Below are positions 17,397 through 25,540 of a DNA stretch of 64,000 nt, in pieces. A model generated the notes under the pieces. The model worked only from the letters and a program-made list of their open reading frames with translations, had not been told where the DNA came from and made no database searches. Origin of the DNA: Muribaculaceae bacterium (GTDB lineage: Bacteria > Bacteroidota > Bacteroidia > Bacteroidales > Muribaculaceae). A program made the translations under genes and the position numbers. Each line of letters starts with the position of its first letter. Position 1 is the stretch's first letter. The DNA is taken from the NCBI GenBank assembly GCA_023667015.1, contig JAMPAX010000001.1, positions 1-64,000 on the forward strand, in the 5' to 3' direction.

Positions 17397-17427
17397 TTGT
17401 ATTGGACCCCAAAATTATATATCTTTG
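17397..17427 (+). promoter_or_regulatory. Promoter of the ECF sigma gene
   Basis: TTG (17397-17399), 20 bases, TATCTTTG (17420-17427). It gives a leader of about 120 bases before 17553. Confidence 0.7.
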
Positions 17428-17552
17428 CATTCGCAACGGCAAAACATCCTTTGCCATTAACCTAAAAAAACAGAAACAGACAAAATCACATAATACTCAA
17501 ACGGACTGCCTATCGACGAAACCTTTACTCAAACAAAAAAGCAAGCAAAAGA

Positions 17553-18143
17553 ATGACAAACTATTTAAGCATGACCGACGAACAACTGGTCAAAGCTTAT
17601 GCGCAAGGCAGCAATGAAGCGTTTGACGCGCTTCTAAAACGTCACCAAGACCGGGTATTCAACTATATCCTCCGTATTATCAAAAATGAGGACGTAGCCA
17701 ATGATATATTTCAGGAAACCTTCGTGAAGGCAATTCTGACTATCAAGCAGGGTCGCTACAAAGAAAACGGCAAATTCCCCGCATGGATTTCGAGAATTGC
17801 GCATAACCTTATCATTGACTTCTATCGGCAGGAAAAATCTGAAAACCTTCAGAGTACCGACATTGAAGATGTTGATATCCTCAACCGCAAAGAGCTCAGC
17901 GAAGCCACCATAGAAGATATCATCGTATCCGACCAGATACGCAACGACATCAAGTATCTCATCCAAGAGCTCCCGCCCCTGCAACGCGAAGTACTCAATA
18001 TGAGATACTACCAGAACTTATCGTTTAAGGAGATAGCCGAGCTCACCGGAGTCAGCATCAACACAGCTCTGGGGCGCATGAGATACGCCATCATCAACCT
18101 CCGGCGCATCGCCGCAGAAAAAGAGATAGAGCTCACACTCTGA
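17553..18143 (+). CDS. ECF-type RNA polymerase sigma factor
   Basis: 196 residues. Region 2 (about 10-80) reads LVKAYAQGSNEAFDALLKRH, then DQ...FQETFVKAI and FPAWISRIAHNLIIDFYR (-10 recognition and core binding). A linker of about 40 residues follows. Region 4 (about 135-190) has LPPLQREVLNMRYYQNLS, FKEIAELTGVSINTALGRMR (helix-turn-helix). No anti-sigma gene is adjacent, and the extended linker between the regions is typical of Bacteroidota ECFs. It is followed by a terminator and a coupled small-gene/TPR pair. Confidence 0.9.
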   Translation: MTNYLSMTDEQLVKAYAQGSNEAFDALLKRHQDRVFNYILRIIKNEDVANDIFQETFVKAILTIKQGRYKENGKFPAWISRIAHNLIIDFYRQEKSENLQSTDIEDVDILNRKELSEATIEDIIVSDQIRNDIKYLIQELPPLQREVLNMRYYQNLSFKEIAELTGVSINTALGRMRYAIINLRRIAAEKEIELTL

Positions 18144-18249
18144 TTTCTCTCAGCAGCAAGAAAAATCAGGATGCCGCAGGTTGCAACAGGAGCAGCAGAT
18201 TGCAGCAGAATGAATCAGGTTGAATCAGGCTGAATCTCGAACTTTAACT

Positions 18250-18279
18250 AAAAAGTTTCGGCATTGCCGAAACTTTTTT
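18250..18279 (+). terminator. Intrinsic terminator after the sigma gene
   Basis: AAAAAGTTTCGGCA / TGCCGAAACTTTTTT, 12-13 paired bases with a minimal loop and a T run on the plus strand (A run on the other side). Confidence 0.85.
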
Positions 18280-18358
18280 ATACAATAATATTTGCCGGTG
18301 GGCGTTATATAGATGTTATCGGGAACGAGCTTCCTAAATTCTAACATCTAATCCACCG

Positions 18359-18520
18359 ATGCCTATGACAGACGACTACTCCACATCTCATTTCTCGGCA
18401 GATATTAAAAGTAAAATTATGAAATCTCCAAGAAACTCTACTATTAGTCTCATCCGTCAATTTGCCAGAGCCTACAGTCATCTCAGCGAGGCTTCCTATG
18501 GCAACCTTATCCTTAACTAA
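18359..18520 (+). CDS. Small conserved-looking protein coupled to the TPR gene
   Basis: 53 residues from ATG 18359: MPMTDDYSTSHFSADIK, then SPRNSTISLIRQFARAYSHL and a C-terminus GNLILN. The segment FIRQFARAYS...GGLVLN is one I recall from small unannotated proteins of Bacteroidales; this recall is not verified here. The stop TAA shares its last A with the ATG of the next gene (TAATG, 18518-18522), a strong sign that it is translated. No function is known. Confidence 0.6.
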   Translation: MPMTDDYSTSHFSADIKSKIMKSPRNSTISLIRQFARAYSHLSEASYGNLILN

Positions 18521-19404
18521 TGAGACCTCGCCCAAGACATATCGCGGCAGCCATCCTCGTATCGGCTGCCGCAGTCTGTTTCGGCACCGATGATAAGCTG
18601 CCGACTTCTGCCATAGCCGACTCCCCGGCCGCGAGGTATCTCGCGCTGGCAGACTCTGCCACGACCTTTATGGACTCCCAACATTGGGAGTCAGCTCGGC
18701 AGTGTCTTATCAAGGCTCTGAGACTCCAACCCGGCCTCCCTACCAATTCTCTAATATACTCCAACCTCGGTGTTTGCCAAACAAACCTCGGGATGTATGG
18801 CGAGGCTCTACACAGCTTCGAAATTGCCCTCGTCAAGTCCCCGAATTCCCCGACGATACTCTCCAACCGCGCACGCACCCATCTGATCATGAACAGCCCT
18901 GCCGATGCTCTCACTGACCTCAACGATGCCCTTGCCGCCGACTCCCTATTCTCCAATGCCCTGCGACTGCGCTCTACCCTCTTGCTACAACGCGGAGACT
19001 TTGCCGGCGCCGAAGCAGACTACTCCCGCCTCAACACTCTCCAACCCCAAGAGGCATGGACACTCTCAGCCCTGGGGCGCTGCGCCTACGCCCAGGGAGA
19101 TCCCAAGCGCGGCGAAAACCTTCTGCAAGAGGCACTGAAGTGCGAGCCGGACGCTGAAACATACGTATCTATAGCACTTACCCAACTCGACGTGCAAGAT
19201 ATGCAATCACTGGAAGAAACTCTGCGTCAAGGAATTAAACACTATCCTCGAGAAGGAATGCTCTATCTGCTACGAGCCGTCACCGAGCGCGAAAAATTTC
19301 AAAACGAAGATGCAGAAATCGACAAAAAAATTGCGTCCGACTATGGAGTTGACCCACAAATCATTGATGCCCTCTTTGGGTCGCCCGCAAGAAAAAAGCG
19401 ATAG
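18520..19404 (+). CDS. Secreted/periplasmic TPR protein
   Basis: 294 residues. A signal peptide of about 22 residues (RPRPRHIAAAILVSAAAVCF) precedes a run of tetratricopeptide-like helix pairs, for example YSNLGVCQTNLGMYGEALHS, FEIALVKSPNSPTILSNRAR, LSALGRCAYAQGDPKRGENL and a final GIKHYPREGMLYLLRAV. Seven or so units cover residues 40-270. TPR arrays mediate protein contacts; the partner is unknown. Start ATG 18520 overlaps the stop of the preceding small gene. Confidence 0.8.
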   Translation: MRPRPRHIAAAILVSAAAVCFGTDDKLPTSAIADSPAARYLALADSATTFMDSQHWESARQCLIKALRLQPGLPTNSLIYSNLGVCQTNLGMYGEALHSFEIALVKSPNSPTILSNRARTHLIMNSPADALTDLNDALAADSLFSNALRLRSTLLLQRGDFAGAEADYSRLNTLQPQEAWTLSALGRCAYAQGDPKRGENLLQEALKCEPDAETYVSIALTQLDVQDMQSLEETLRQGIKHYPREGMLYLLRAVTEREKFQNEDAEIDKKIASDYGVDPQIIDALFGSPARKKR

Positions 19405-19422
19405 ATAGTGGTCCACGAAGAC

Positions 19423-19453
19423 TTTCAAAACCGACAAAAAAAACTTACCTTTG
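19423..19453 (+). promoter_or_regulatory. Promoter of the HU-SPOR gene
   Basis: TTTC (19423-19426), 19 bases, TACCTTTG (19446-19453), about 85 bases before the TTG start at 19540. Confidence 0.6.
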
Positions 19454-19539
19454 CAAAGGATTCCCCCTCGGGGAGAGTTCTAAAACCGTCTTGCGCCGGA
19501 GGCAAAATCCGGTAAAGACTCACAGACAGACAAATCAGA

Positions 19540-20508
19540 TTGGAAACGATACTTCTTCACATAGAATACCTGACACAGCGTCACGACTGCGTGATTCTGC
19601 CGGGACTCGGAGCATTGATAGCAACGCGCCGAAGTGCCGAATATGTGGAAGCTACCGGGGAATTCCTCCCTCCGGTAAGGAAGATTTGTTTCAATCCTGC
19701 CGTCAAGAGTGACGACGGACTCATAGCCGACTCTATCCGACGTCGCGAGCATGTAAGCTTCGAAGAATCTCGACTCATAGTGCGCCAGAGCCTCGATATG
19801 ATGAACGCGGCACTTGAACGCGACGGGGAGGTCACACTCGGAAAGATAGGGACTCTTCGTCAGCACGAAGGGACTCTGACATTCCGACCCATGCGCAAAG
19901 AAGAGGAAGAAGCTATCGAGATTGGCCTGCTCCGTCTGCAGACAAAGTCTGCAAAGAATGCCGACCACTCCTCCTTTGACACATATAATATAGAAGACAA
20001 GTATGAGGCCAAAAAGTCTCCGAAAACTTCTATAGGAAATGAAGAGGCAATTTCAGAAGAGAAGGAATCTCAAGAGAAGAAAAAATACATTCAGCTTCGC
20101 ATACGCCGGAGCTGGCTCTACACCACAGCTGCTACAATAGCCATACTTATTGCCGTATGCATGGGCATACGAATGCCCAAAACGGAAACAGTAAAGACCA
20201 CACAAGCGAGTGTAGTGCCCGTGGCCACCGCCGTACCTACCCCAACCAAAGGAGCGTCGGCCGTAGAAACGGTGGAGACCGGAGAGTACTTTCAGTTAGT
20301 AGTAGGAAGCTTTCGGAACAAAAGCGAAGCTGAGACCTTCGTCGGGCAACACGAAAGGAGCGCCTACGGACTGCAAATTGAGGAAGCTCCGGGGATGTGG
20401 CTGATAATAGCTGCGAGCTCATCAGAAAAAGCCGGATTACTCTCATTGTCAAGAGAAAAAGGCTTTCAAGAGGAATACAAAGAGAGTTGGATACGGAAAG
20501 CCGAATAA
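19540..20508 (+). CDS. HU-CCDC81 and SPOR domain protein
   Basis: 322 residues, start TTG 19540 (METILLHIEYL; no upstream ATG in frame). The N-terminal 100 residues match the prokaryotic HU-CCDC81 fold (HDCVILPGLGALIA, then CFNPAVKSDDGLIADSI and VTLGKIGTL). A charged linker leads to one transmembrane helix (about 190-209). The C-terminal SPOR domain (about 245-322) opens YFQLVVGSFRNKSEAETFV and binds denuded peptidoglycan in known relatives. The architecture suggests an inner-membrane protein with a cytosolic nucleoid- or division-associated head and a periplasmic glycan-binding tail. Confidence 0.85.
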   Translation: METILLHIEYLTQRHDCVILPGLGALIATRRSAEYVEATGEFLPPVRKICFNPAVKSDDGLIADSIRRREHVSFEESRLIVRQSLDMMNAALERDGEVTLGKIGTLRQHEGTLTFRPMRKEEEEAIEIGLLRLQTKSAKNADHSSFDTYNIEDKYEAKKSPKTSIGNEEAISEEKESQEKKKYIQLRIRRSWLYTTAATIAILIAVCMGIRMPKTETVKTTQASVVPVATAVPTPTKGASAVETVETGEYFQLVVGSFRNKSEAETFVGQHERSAYGLQIEEAPGMWLIIAASSSEKAGLLSLSREKGFQEEYKESWIRKAE

Positions 20509-20544
20509 AAAAATTAAAAAAAATTGAATTTTTTTCAAAAAAAA

Positions 20545-20576
20545 TTTGCACAGTATCGAAAAAGGCAGTAACTTTG
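20545..20576 (+). promoter_or_regulatory. Promoter of the tRNA-Gly/Gly/Leu cluster
   Basis: TTTG (20545-20548), exactly 20 bases, TAACTTTG (20569-20576), about 50 bases upstream of the first tRNA. Confidence 0.8.
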
Positions 20577-20627
20577 CAACGCAAAAAGGGGGAAGCCGGA
20601 GGGCTTTCGACCTCAAGAATAAAGAAT

Positions 20628-20703
20628 GCGAAAATAGCTCAGTTGGTAGAGCATAACCTTGCCAAGGTTAGGGTCGCGGGTTCGAGTCCCGTTTTTCGCT
20701 CCA
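20628..20703 (+). tRNA. tRNA-Gly (GCC)
   Basis: Acceptor GCGAAAA pairs with TTTTCGC, and the D-arm has AGCTCAGTTGGTAGAGC. The anticodon loop TTGCCAA presents GCC. The T-arm has GGTTCGAGTCC, and an encoded CCA follows the discriminator T. Full cloverleaf, 76 bases with CCA. Confidence 0.95.
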
Positions 20704-20761
20704 CGAACGATGAAATAGCCAGATGGCAGAGAATAAACCAGCAGACTCTCGCTCGCGAAAT

Positions 20762-20837
20762 GCGAAAATAGCTCAGTTGGTAGAGCATAACCTTGCCAAG
20801 GTTAGGGTCGCGGGTTCGAGTCCCGTTTTTCGCTCCA
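20762..20837 (+). tRNA. tRNA-Gly (GCC), second identical copy
   Basis: Identical in sequence to the copy 134 bases upstream, including the encoded CCA and a few flanking bases (ATGCGAAAATAGCTC), so it is a recent tandem duplication or is kept identical by conversion. Confidence 0.95.
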
Positions 20838-20857
20838 ATCTCTCTGCATCTGAACAT

Positions 20858-20942
20858 GTCTAGGTGGCGGAATTGGTAGACGCGCTACTTTGAGGGGGTA
20901 GTGGCCGTATTGGCCGTGTGAGTTCGAGTCTCATCCTGGACA
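20858..20942 (+). tRNA. tRNA-Leu (GAG)
   Basis: 85 bases, class II with a variable arm (GTGGCCGTATTGGCCGT). Acceptor GTCTAGG/CCTGGAC, anticodon loop TTGAGGG with GAG, T-arm GAGTTCGAGTCTC. No CCA is encoded. Its last three bases are part of a large hairpin that follows. Confidence 0.93.
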
Positions 20943-20992
20943 CAAAGAAAGCTGAAGATTTTGAATTTCAAAATCTTCAGCTTTCTTTGTGT
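20940..20992 (+). terminator. 26-base-pair perfect hairpin at the tRNA-Leu 3' end
   Basis: Arms 20940-20965 and 20967-20992 are exact complements around a single base. The 5' arm begins inside the mature tRNA (bases ACA). No clear T run follows. It is probably a termination and 3'-processing signal for the tRNA transcript. Confidence 0.7.
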
Positions 20993-21137
20993 GTTGGAAG
21001 GGCGATTTGCAATCGTCCCTACAATAGCACAGGCGTCCCTACATCAAATCGACCACAAAGAAGTCAGAACAGTAAATTTTAGAGAATCTTATCACCGCGA
21101 ATTGCAAGAAATCCAAATTATTTTGCAAATTTGTAAC

Positions 21138-21782
21138 ATGATTAATACATTTCGATTGTTTCTGTTACTCTGCTGTCTGGTCTCGACTACTCTCTGTCGG
21201 TCTCAGAATTCGTCAAAGTCCTCAGTAATTCCAGGTTCTGAAATTCCCGTTAAGAAAACCAAGATTAGGGGAGCTTGGTTCGCTTCCGGTATCTATTCTC
21301 TGAATATTGCGAATAATAGTCATACGTATTCTAAGATTGGCGTGATGGGCGGCTACCTTGGCAACTGGGGCGGCTATATGAAGGTGGCCTTCGATTTGGT
21401 AGGCAACCGGACACCAAATGTTGTAGGAGGTTTCACCAAACGATTGGGAACATTTCATCACTCCTCAGGCAGGCTCTCCGCTCTGTATATGTATTTCGGA
21501 GCCGGATGCGGCAATCTGGAACATGCCGGAGGCGGCTACGTACCGGGAAAGCTTGAACTGATGCCGGATGGCAAATTTCAATGGGTAGCCACCGGACCGC
21601 CGTCACCAACAACATGGGACGCCGGGACAACGATAATGTTCGACACGGGAGTCATCTACCGCTATCGCCATATGACCTTTAATTTAGGCTACAGTATCAC
21701 ACCCGACATCGGTTTTCTGGCAGGAGGCGGTGGAGATTCAGCCAACCACTCCATCCAGATAGGTCTCGGCTACATCTTCTGA
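21138..21782 (+). CDS. Secreted hypothetical protein, probable outer-membrane beta-barrel
   Basis: 214 residues from ATG 21138, the first start giving a signal peptide (MINTFRLFLLLCCLVSTTLC). The mature part is rich in alternating aromatic/hydrophobic strands (GAWFASGIYSLNIA, GVMGGYLGNWGGYMKVAFDL, FNLGYSITPDIGFLAGG) and ends IQIGLGYIF, a C-terminal Phe typical of outer-membrane barrels. No named family is recognised. The longer open frame to 20961 would begin inside the tRNA hairpin and is rejected. Confidence 0.7.
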   Translation: MINTFRLFLLLCCLVSTTLCRSQNSSKSSVIPGSEIPVKKTKIRGAWFASGIYSLNIANNSHTYSKIGVMGGYLGNWGGYMKVAFDLVGNRTPNVVGGFTKRLGTFHHSSGRLSALYMYFGAGCGNLEHAGGGYVPGKLELMPDGKFQWVATGPPSPTTWDAGTTIMFDTGVIYRYRHMTFNLGYSITPDIGFLAGGGGDSANHSIQIGLGYIF

Positions 21783-21836
21783 ATGCCGCTTCCATACGCA
21801 TAGTTCAAAGAGCCCATCTCATGAAATTTTGGCATA

Positions 21837-21860
21837 TTTCTCTAACCACTAACCTTCAAA
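21837..21860. repeat. Dispersed intergenic repeat, copy 3
   Basis: TTTCTCTAACCACTAACCTT then CAAA, between convergent genes. It is the same core as at 8195 and 15665, and its edge runs into the end of the minus-strand gene. Confidence 0.55.
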
Positions 21861-22295
21861 TGCTTTGCAATTGATTTGCTTGCCGGTGATTTCTTCGAGA
21901 AAATCATGGCGCATGACCATCAGCAGGTCACGCGTATACTCATGTAGAAGACCTTTATAGTAGGAAACATCTTCATGGTTGGATTTGGTAATTCGTTCCC
22001 ATAGGGTACGTTGCTTGGCATTTTTATAGGCATCCTCGAGAGCCTCGCGGTCATCCTCTGTCATTAGCCAACGCAACTTCTGCTCCTCCAGCACCAGTGG
22101 CTCATCGGACACCTTTCTCCAAAGCTCTACAAGATACTCTCGAAACTCAGCCTCTATCTTCAGCGGCAAATCCTTAGTATACATACCAATATCCTCAGGA
22201 CGGTCAATAGCCGCTTGCTGAGGAAGGTTCCCAAAAAATCGAGTTAGCAATTCCTGCTCCTTCTGCTTACAAAGCCTCTCTATAATAATCTCCAT
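21849..22295 (-). CDS. Hypothetical charged helical protein
   Basis: 148 residues, strongly charged and predicted helical throughout: MEIIIERLCKQKEQELLTRF, DLPLKIEAEFREYLVELWRK, EDAYKNAKQRTLWERITKSN, with a C-terminus LEEITGKQINCKAFEG. No signal peptide or membrane segment, and no family recognised. It is the last gene of the minus-strand accessory run that begins near 32255 and lies beside the zinc-ribbon gene. Confidence 0.6.
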   Translation of the reverse strand: MEIIIERLCKQKEQELLTRFFGNLPQQAAIDRPEDIGMYTKDLPLKIEAEFREYLVELWRKVSDEPLVLEEQKLRWLMTEDDREALEDAYKNAKQRTLWERITKSNHEDVSYYKGLLHEYTRDLLMVMRHDFLEEITGKQINCKAFEG

Positions 22296-22334
22296 AACTC
22301 ATCAATAATCAGATTATTGATAACATCACATTCT

Positions 22335-22748
22335 CTATCGGTCACTTATCAGTTGTATAACCTCTCGGGAATGTCCTTTGGTAAAGGTTCTACCCATATT
22401 TACAAGCGACCACGGCAGTATAAATATTGGCCAGTAGACGTTAGCAGTGACAATATTGTAGGTAAAACCATGAATCAATATCTTCTTTCTCATACAGGAA
22501 GGACAACACACATGACCACTATGAGCGAGCCTGAAATAGATAAAAAGAGAGACACACATATCAGGCAATCTATAGACCTTCAAAGAATCAGTATGTTTCC
22601 CACATACAGGACATGGCACATCGACATGTGCTTGTGAGTCTGTCTGTCGTGTTGTGGAATTAGCGGTTTGAGAGGACAGCATGTGTCCGCAAGAAGGACA
22701 GAACTTCTGACCGGGCGTCACATTGCAATTACATTTTGGACAATTCAT
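22335..22748 (-). CDS. Zinc-ribbon protein
   Basis: 137 residues. The N-terminus is a classic zinc ribbon (MNCPKCNCNVTPGQKFCPSC), followed by a linker of Ser/Thr/Gln and a second four-cysteine set (CPVCGKHTD and CCPSCMRKK). The C-terminal third is hydrophobic and aromatic (YWPIFILPWSLVNMG), possibly a membrane-associated segment. Function unknown. It shares the zinc-ribbon start with the gene at 31116-32255 at the other end of the island. Confidence 0.7.
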   Translation of the reverse strand: MNCPKCNCNVTPGQKFCPSCGHMLSSQTANSTTRQTDSQAHVDVPCPVCGKHTDSLKVYRLPDMCVSLFIYFRLAHSGHVCCPSCMRKKILIHGFTYNIVTANVYWPIFILPWSLVNMGRTFTKGHSREVIQLISDR

Positions 22749-22771
22749 ATAATTGGTATAAATTAGTTATT

Positions 22772-22821
22772 GAAGTTGTTTAAACGTTTTTAAAGGGTTC
22801 GTAAAAAGTTTAGACAACTTC
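22772..22821. repeat. Palindromic element E1 downstream of the RyR gene
   Basis: Arms 22772-22792 (GAAGTTGTTTAAACGTTTTTA) read up to GTTTTT and 22802-22821 (TAAAAAGTTTAGACAACTTC) pair over about 20 bases with one bulge. They resemble the outer arms of element E2 at 25541-25644. No T run is present on either strand. Confidence 0.6.
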
Positions 22822-22835
22822 ATTATCATCATATT

Positions 22836-23126
22836 TTAATTCGGCGGAGAGATTACGTAACCCTGTTTAATAATAAACTTAAGTGTCTGTAGGGCGGTAG
22901 CCCGGTCATACTCCTTCTCCTTTTCAGGAAGCTGTTCATATGCCACCAGACACGGATGAGTCTTCAAGTTATCATCGCGCACAGGACCGTACCGCCAGCC
23001 GTCACACAACCTATTCTGAGCCCACACCTCATGTACATTCTTCGCCAGCTCCTCCAGAAGAGTCGACAACTCCTCCGGCAGATCAATATCCCGCGTATCC
23101 TCGGGGTTAGGAGTGTATTGTTTCAT
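22836..23126 (-). CDS. Stand-alone RyR domain protein
   Basis: 96 residues consisting almost entirely of one RyR domain. The conserved core is visible: NVHEVWAQNRLCDGWRYGP, then HPCLVAYEQLPEKEKEYDR and ALQTLKFII. The domain was named from ryanodine receptors and occurs in bacterial conflict systems, where it is proposed to sense nucleotide-derived signals. It lies 39 bases downstream of a TIR gene on the same strand, consistent with a TIR-made signal read by a RyR sensor. Start ATG 23126 is the only good start. Confidence 0.85.
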   Translation of the reverse strand: MKQYTPNPEDTRDIDLPEELSTLLEELAKNVHEVWAQNRLCDGWRYGPVRDDNLKTHPCLVAYEQLPEKEKEYDRATALQTLKFIIKQGYVISPPN

Positions 23127-23165
23127 GATTTATTGTGAGTATTAGAATATCATTTCATCAATCAT

Positions 23166-23981
23166 TCAAATAATAAATTGATTTTTCATTTTCAGTAACC
23201 TCAAATCCGCAACTAATTTTTTGATTGAGGCAGATTGAGTGAGGAAGGGCTGTCGTTTGGTGCTTCCTGAGCTGAATCGGGATAAAAGCTGAAGACAGGA
23301 TATAAATTCCCCTTTCACCATATTGCAGGGGTCAGTCAGTTTTTGCCCGCGAAGATGATTTTTTCTGCCAAAGCTTTGGTTGAAGATTTCCTCATAACCG
23401 TTGCGCTCGGTGTATAGGTTAAGAACGTATCCCCGAGCTCTCTTTATCCATTTGGCGGGGATCCAAAGAGTATCAAAACGAATATCAAACATGCGTGCAA
23501 TAACTTTTACGATTGCAGCATCACGTCCCACCTCATTAACATTAGCTCCCAATAACTCCCTCTCTTCAGATAGCTGACGCAATCCAACAGGGAAACATTC
23601 ATCTTTTGGGTCAGTCGCATTCGGAGTACCTCCGACAATAAAAGGAATAACATGGTCAGCTCGTCCAATATCAACAAAAGATTGTACCTCCTTACTTACC
23701 CAAAATGAATTTGCTGAACGAGGGGAACAAATGACAATCAAAAACCTTGAGGAGGCAAGCGCATTCTGGATTTTATCAGCCAATATGCCCGGTTCAAGAT
23801 CAGTAGAATCTCTGAATATAGGTCGTATTCTAATTGGAAGGTCAGAGTCTGTCTTTCTTACCGAAGATGGTAACTTATAATACTCAAGCTTACGTTGTAA
23901 CCACTTTGCCCACTTTTCGTCTTCACGTTTATAACTAATGAAAGCAAAATATTCGTATTGATTAGTGTCTGTGTCCATCAA
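23166..23981 (-). CDS. TIR domain protein
   Basis: 271 residues. The N-terminal 150 residues form a TIR domain: YEYFAFISYKREDEKWAKWL (strand A and box 1), PIFRDSTDLEPG (BB loop), RFLIVICSPRSANSFWVSKE with candidate catalytic Glu 98, and VIPFIVGGTPNATD. Bacterial TIRs hydrolyse or cyclise NAD+, and many act in anti-phage defence. The C-terminal 100 residues (from WIPAKWIKRAR) lack the transmembrane/TPR tail of many Bacteroidota homologues and look atypical, so the tail may be eroded or specific to this system. Its neighbours are the RyR gene and a membrane protein. Confidence 0.88.
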   Translation of the reverse strand: MMDTDTNQYEYFAFISYKREDEKWAKWLQRKLEYYKLPSSVRKTDSDLPIRIRPIFRDSTDLEPGILADKIQNALASSRFLIVICSPRSANSFWVSKEVQSFVDIGRADHVIPFIVGGTPNATDPKDECFPVGLRQLSEERELLGANVNEVGRDAAIVKVIARMFDIRFDTLWIPAKWIKRARGYVLNLYTERNGYEEIFNQSFGRKNHLRGQKLTDPCNMVKGEFISCLQLLSRFSSGSTKRQPFLTQSASIKKLVADLRLLKMKNQFII

Positions 23982-24016
23982 ATCGTCCTAAGTTATTTAA
24001 CATTTTTATCTGAGTG

Positions 24017-25360
24017 CTATAAAAATAAGACAATCGCCAATGCACTGACCAACATTATAGCAGCCATTTTTATAAATGCTTTTTTAATTGTTTTTCTTTT
24101 CTCATTACTTAATTGAAGAGATAATTCATATTCAACTAACTGATTACTTAATTCAGTATAATCTGTTTGCATAGATTTATACATAACAGTGTTATCAAGT
24201 ATATAGCCAAATAAATTTTCACCTTTTATTTTCTGTCCGGTATCCGCAATCCAATTATCATCAAATTTAAAAACCATATCACTCCCGGGGTCATTTTCCT
24301 GAATCTTGAATCCTTCGGAATTCAGATGTTTTGCGAAATCTCCCCAAAGTTTGTCAAAAACATATCTATATTCTTTACTTTTTTTATTTGCAATACCACC
24401 CCGAAACCAAGTTGCATCCCTATATTTTTTAGGGGGTGTGACAATAAAAAGCTGATTGGGATTAATGTATTTTTTTATATTTTGAATCTCCCATTTAAGA
24501 CCCTCTGAACGTCCTTCAAAAATAACAACTGCTCTACAGGCCTTGAATAGTTGGATAATAGCATCTTTCCACTTATCATCAAAAGACTGTATTTTTAAAC
24601 TTCCTCCAGTAGGAAGATAATCATTAGGATCACTTAGGGAAATAATAGGGAATGTCGTTTGAGAAAATCTTCTACATATATTTTCATCGAATGTATAACC
24701 GCTCAAAGGATATTTATCAATTTCAAACGATCTCAAAAAAATAATGGGAGACTGTTTTGTATTTAATGAGGAAATAGTACGATTAGCCTCCGACTTAATA
24801 CGATTGTATCTATTAAAGTAATGATATGGATAAAATGAGAACACAATACCGAATACTGTGGTTATCAAAGAAGCTATTATATCGGCGCTCAAATCGATAA
24901 ACCAATAGGTATCATGAATTAGTATAAACAATATAAAAAATGAAACAAAACATAGAAGGCTGCATAAAATCCCATAAATTTTGTAATTTATCTCACTTGA
25001 TGTCTTTCTAATCCTCCTATTTTCTAAATTTGGGAAAAGACATTTGCATAGAATAGAAATAAGAAAAATTTCTAAAATTGTTATGAATAATGCACTACTT
25101 ATAAACAATAAAGAATTTTCCTCATCTATCAAATTTCCCATCCATCCAACAACCTTAGTTTTTATTAATATATCAACTATAAGAAAAATAATTACCAAAT
25201 AAAATTTATACAACGGATTATAAATCCCTTTTTTTTCTAATGGATTAATAATTCTGAGACTTTCATATATTCTTGGATTTCCTCCTAATAACAAAACAAC
25301 CACAACTAATCCCCATAAAGGGAAAGTTATTAAATAAATATATAATATAATATCTTCCAT
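24017..25360 (-). CDS. Membrane protein with a TIR/deoxyribosyltransferase-like soluble domain
   Basis: 447 residues, strikingly AT-rich compared with neighbours. Five or so transmembrane helices occupy residues 1-180, followed by a soluble Rossmann-like domain: SPIIFLRSFEIDKYPLSG, FPIISLSDPNDYLPTGG, AVVIFEGRSEGLKWEIQNIK, QLFIVTPPKKYRD. The pattern LRSF...G.P...P.GG...W...V....GLKWEI...P recurs in membrane-tethered domains of bacterial conflict genes and resembles nucleoside-processing TIR/DRT folds with Glu in the WEI word as the likely catalytic residue. One last helix (429-447) closes the protein. It sits 35 bases upstream of the TIR gene. Enzymatic function is inferred only. Confidence 0.65.
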   Translation of the reverse strand: MEDIILYIYLITFPLWGLVVVVLLLGGNPRIYESLRIINPLEKKGIYNPLYKFYLVIIFLIVDILIKTKVVGWMGNLIDEENSLLFISSALFITILEIFLISILCKCLFPNLENRRIRKTSSEINYKIYGILCSLLCFVSFFILFILIHDTYWFIDLSADIIASLITTVFGIVFSFYPYHYFNRYNRIKSEANRTISSLNTKQSPIIFLRSFEIDKYPLSGYTFDENICRRFSQTTFPIISLSDPNDYLPTGGSLKIQSFDDKWKDAIIQLFKACRAVVIFEGRSEGLKWEIQNIKKYINPNQLFIVTPPKKYRDATWFRGGIANKKSKEYRYVFDKLWGDFAKHLNSEGFKIQENDPGSDMVFKFDDNWIADTGQKIKGENLFGYILDNTVMYKSMQTDYTELSNQLVEYELSLQLSNEKRKTIKKAFIKMAAIMLVSALAIVLFL

Positions 25361-25540
25361 TGCCGTTCAGATTTACAATATACCCTGCACCATTTCATTC
25401 AGCATCCCACTTGAAGAAATCTACAATATTTAGTATTGTAATGAAATTTTATTTTGATCTGCATTAAGAAGTAGAATCTGGATAAGCCCTACGTTAATTT
25501 AATGTTTTAAATTAACGCATAGTGGACACTTTATTATATT

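Noticed and set aside
20397-20771. 124-codon frame across the tRNA-Gly genes
   Set aside because: Its second half is translated tRNA sequence; the first part overlaps the HU-SPOR gene.
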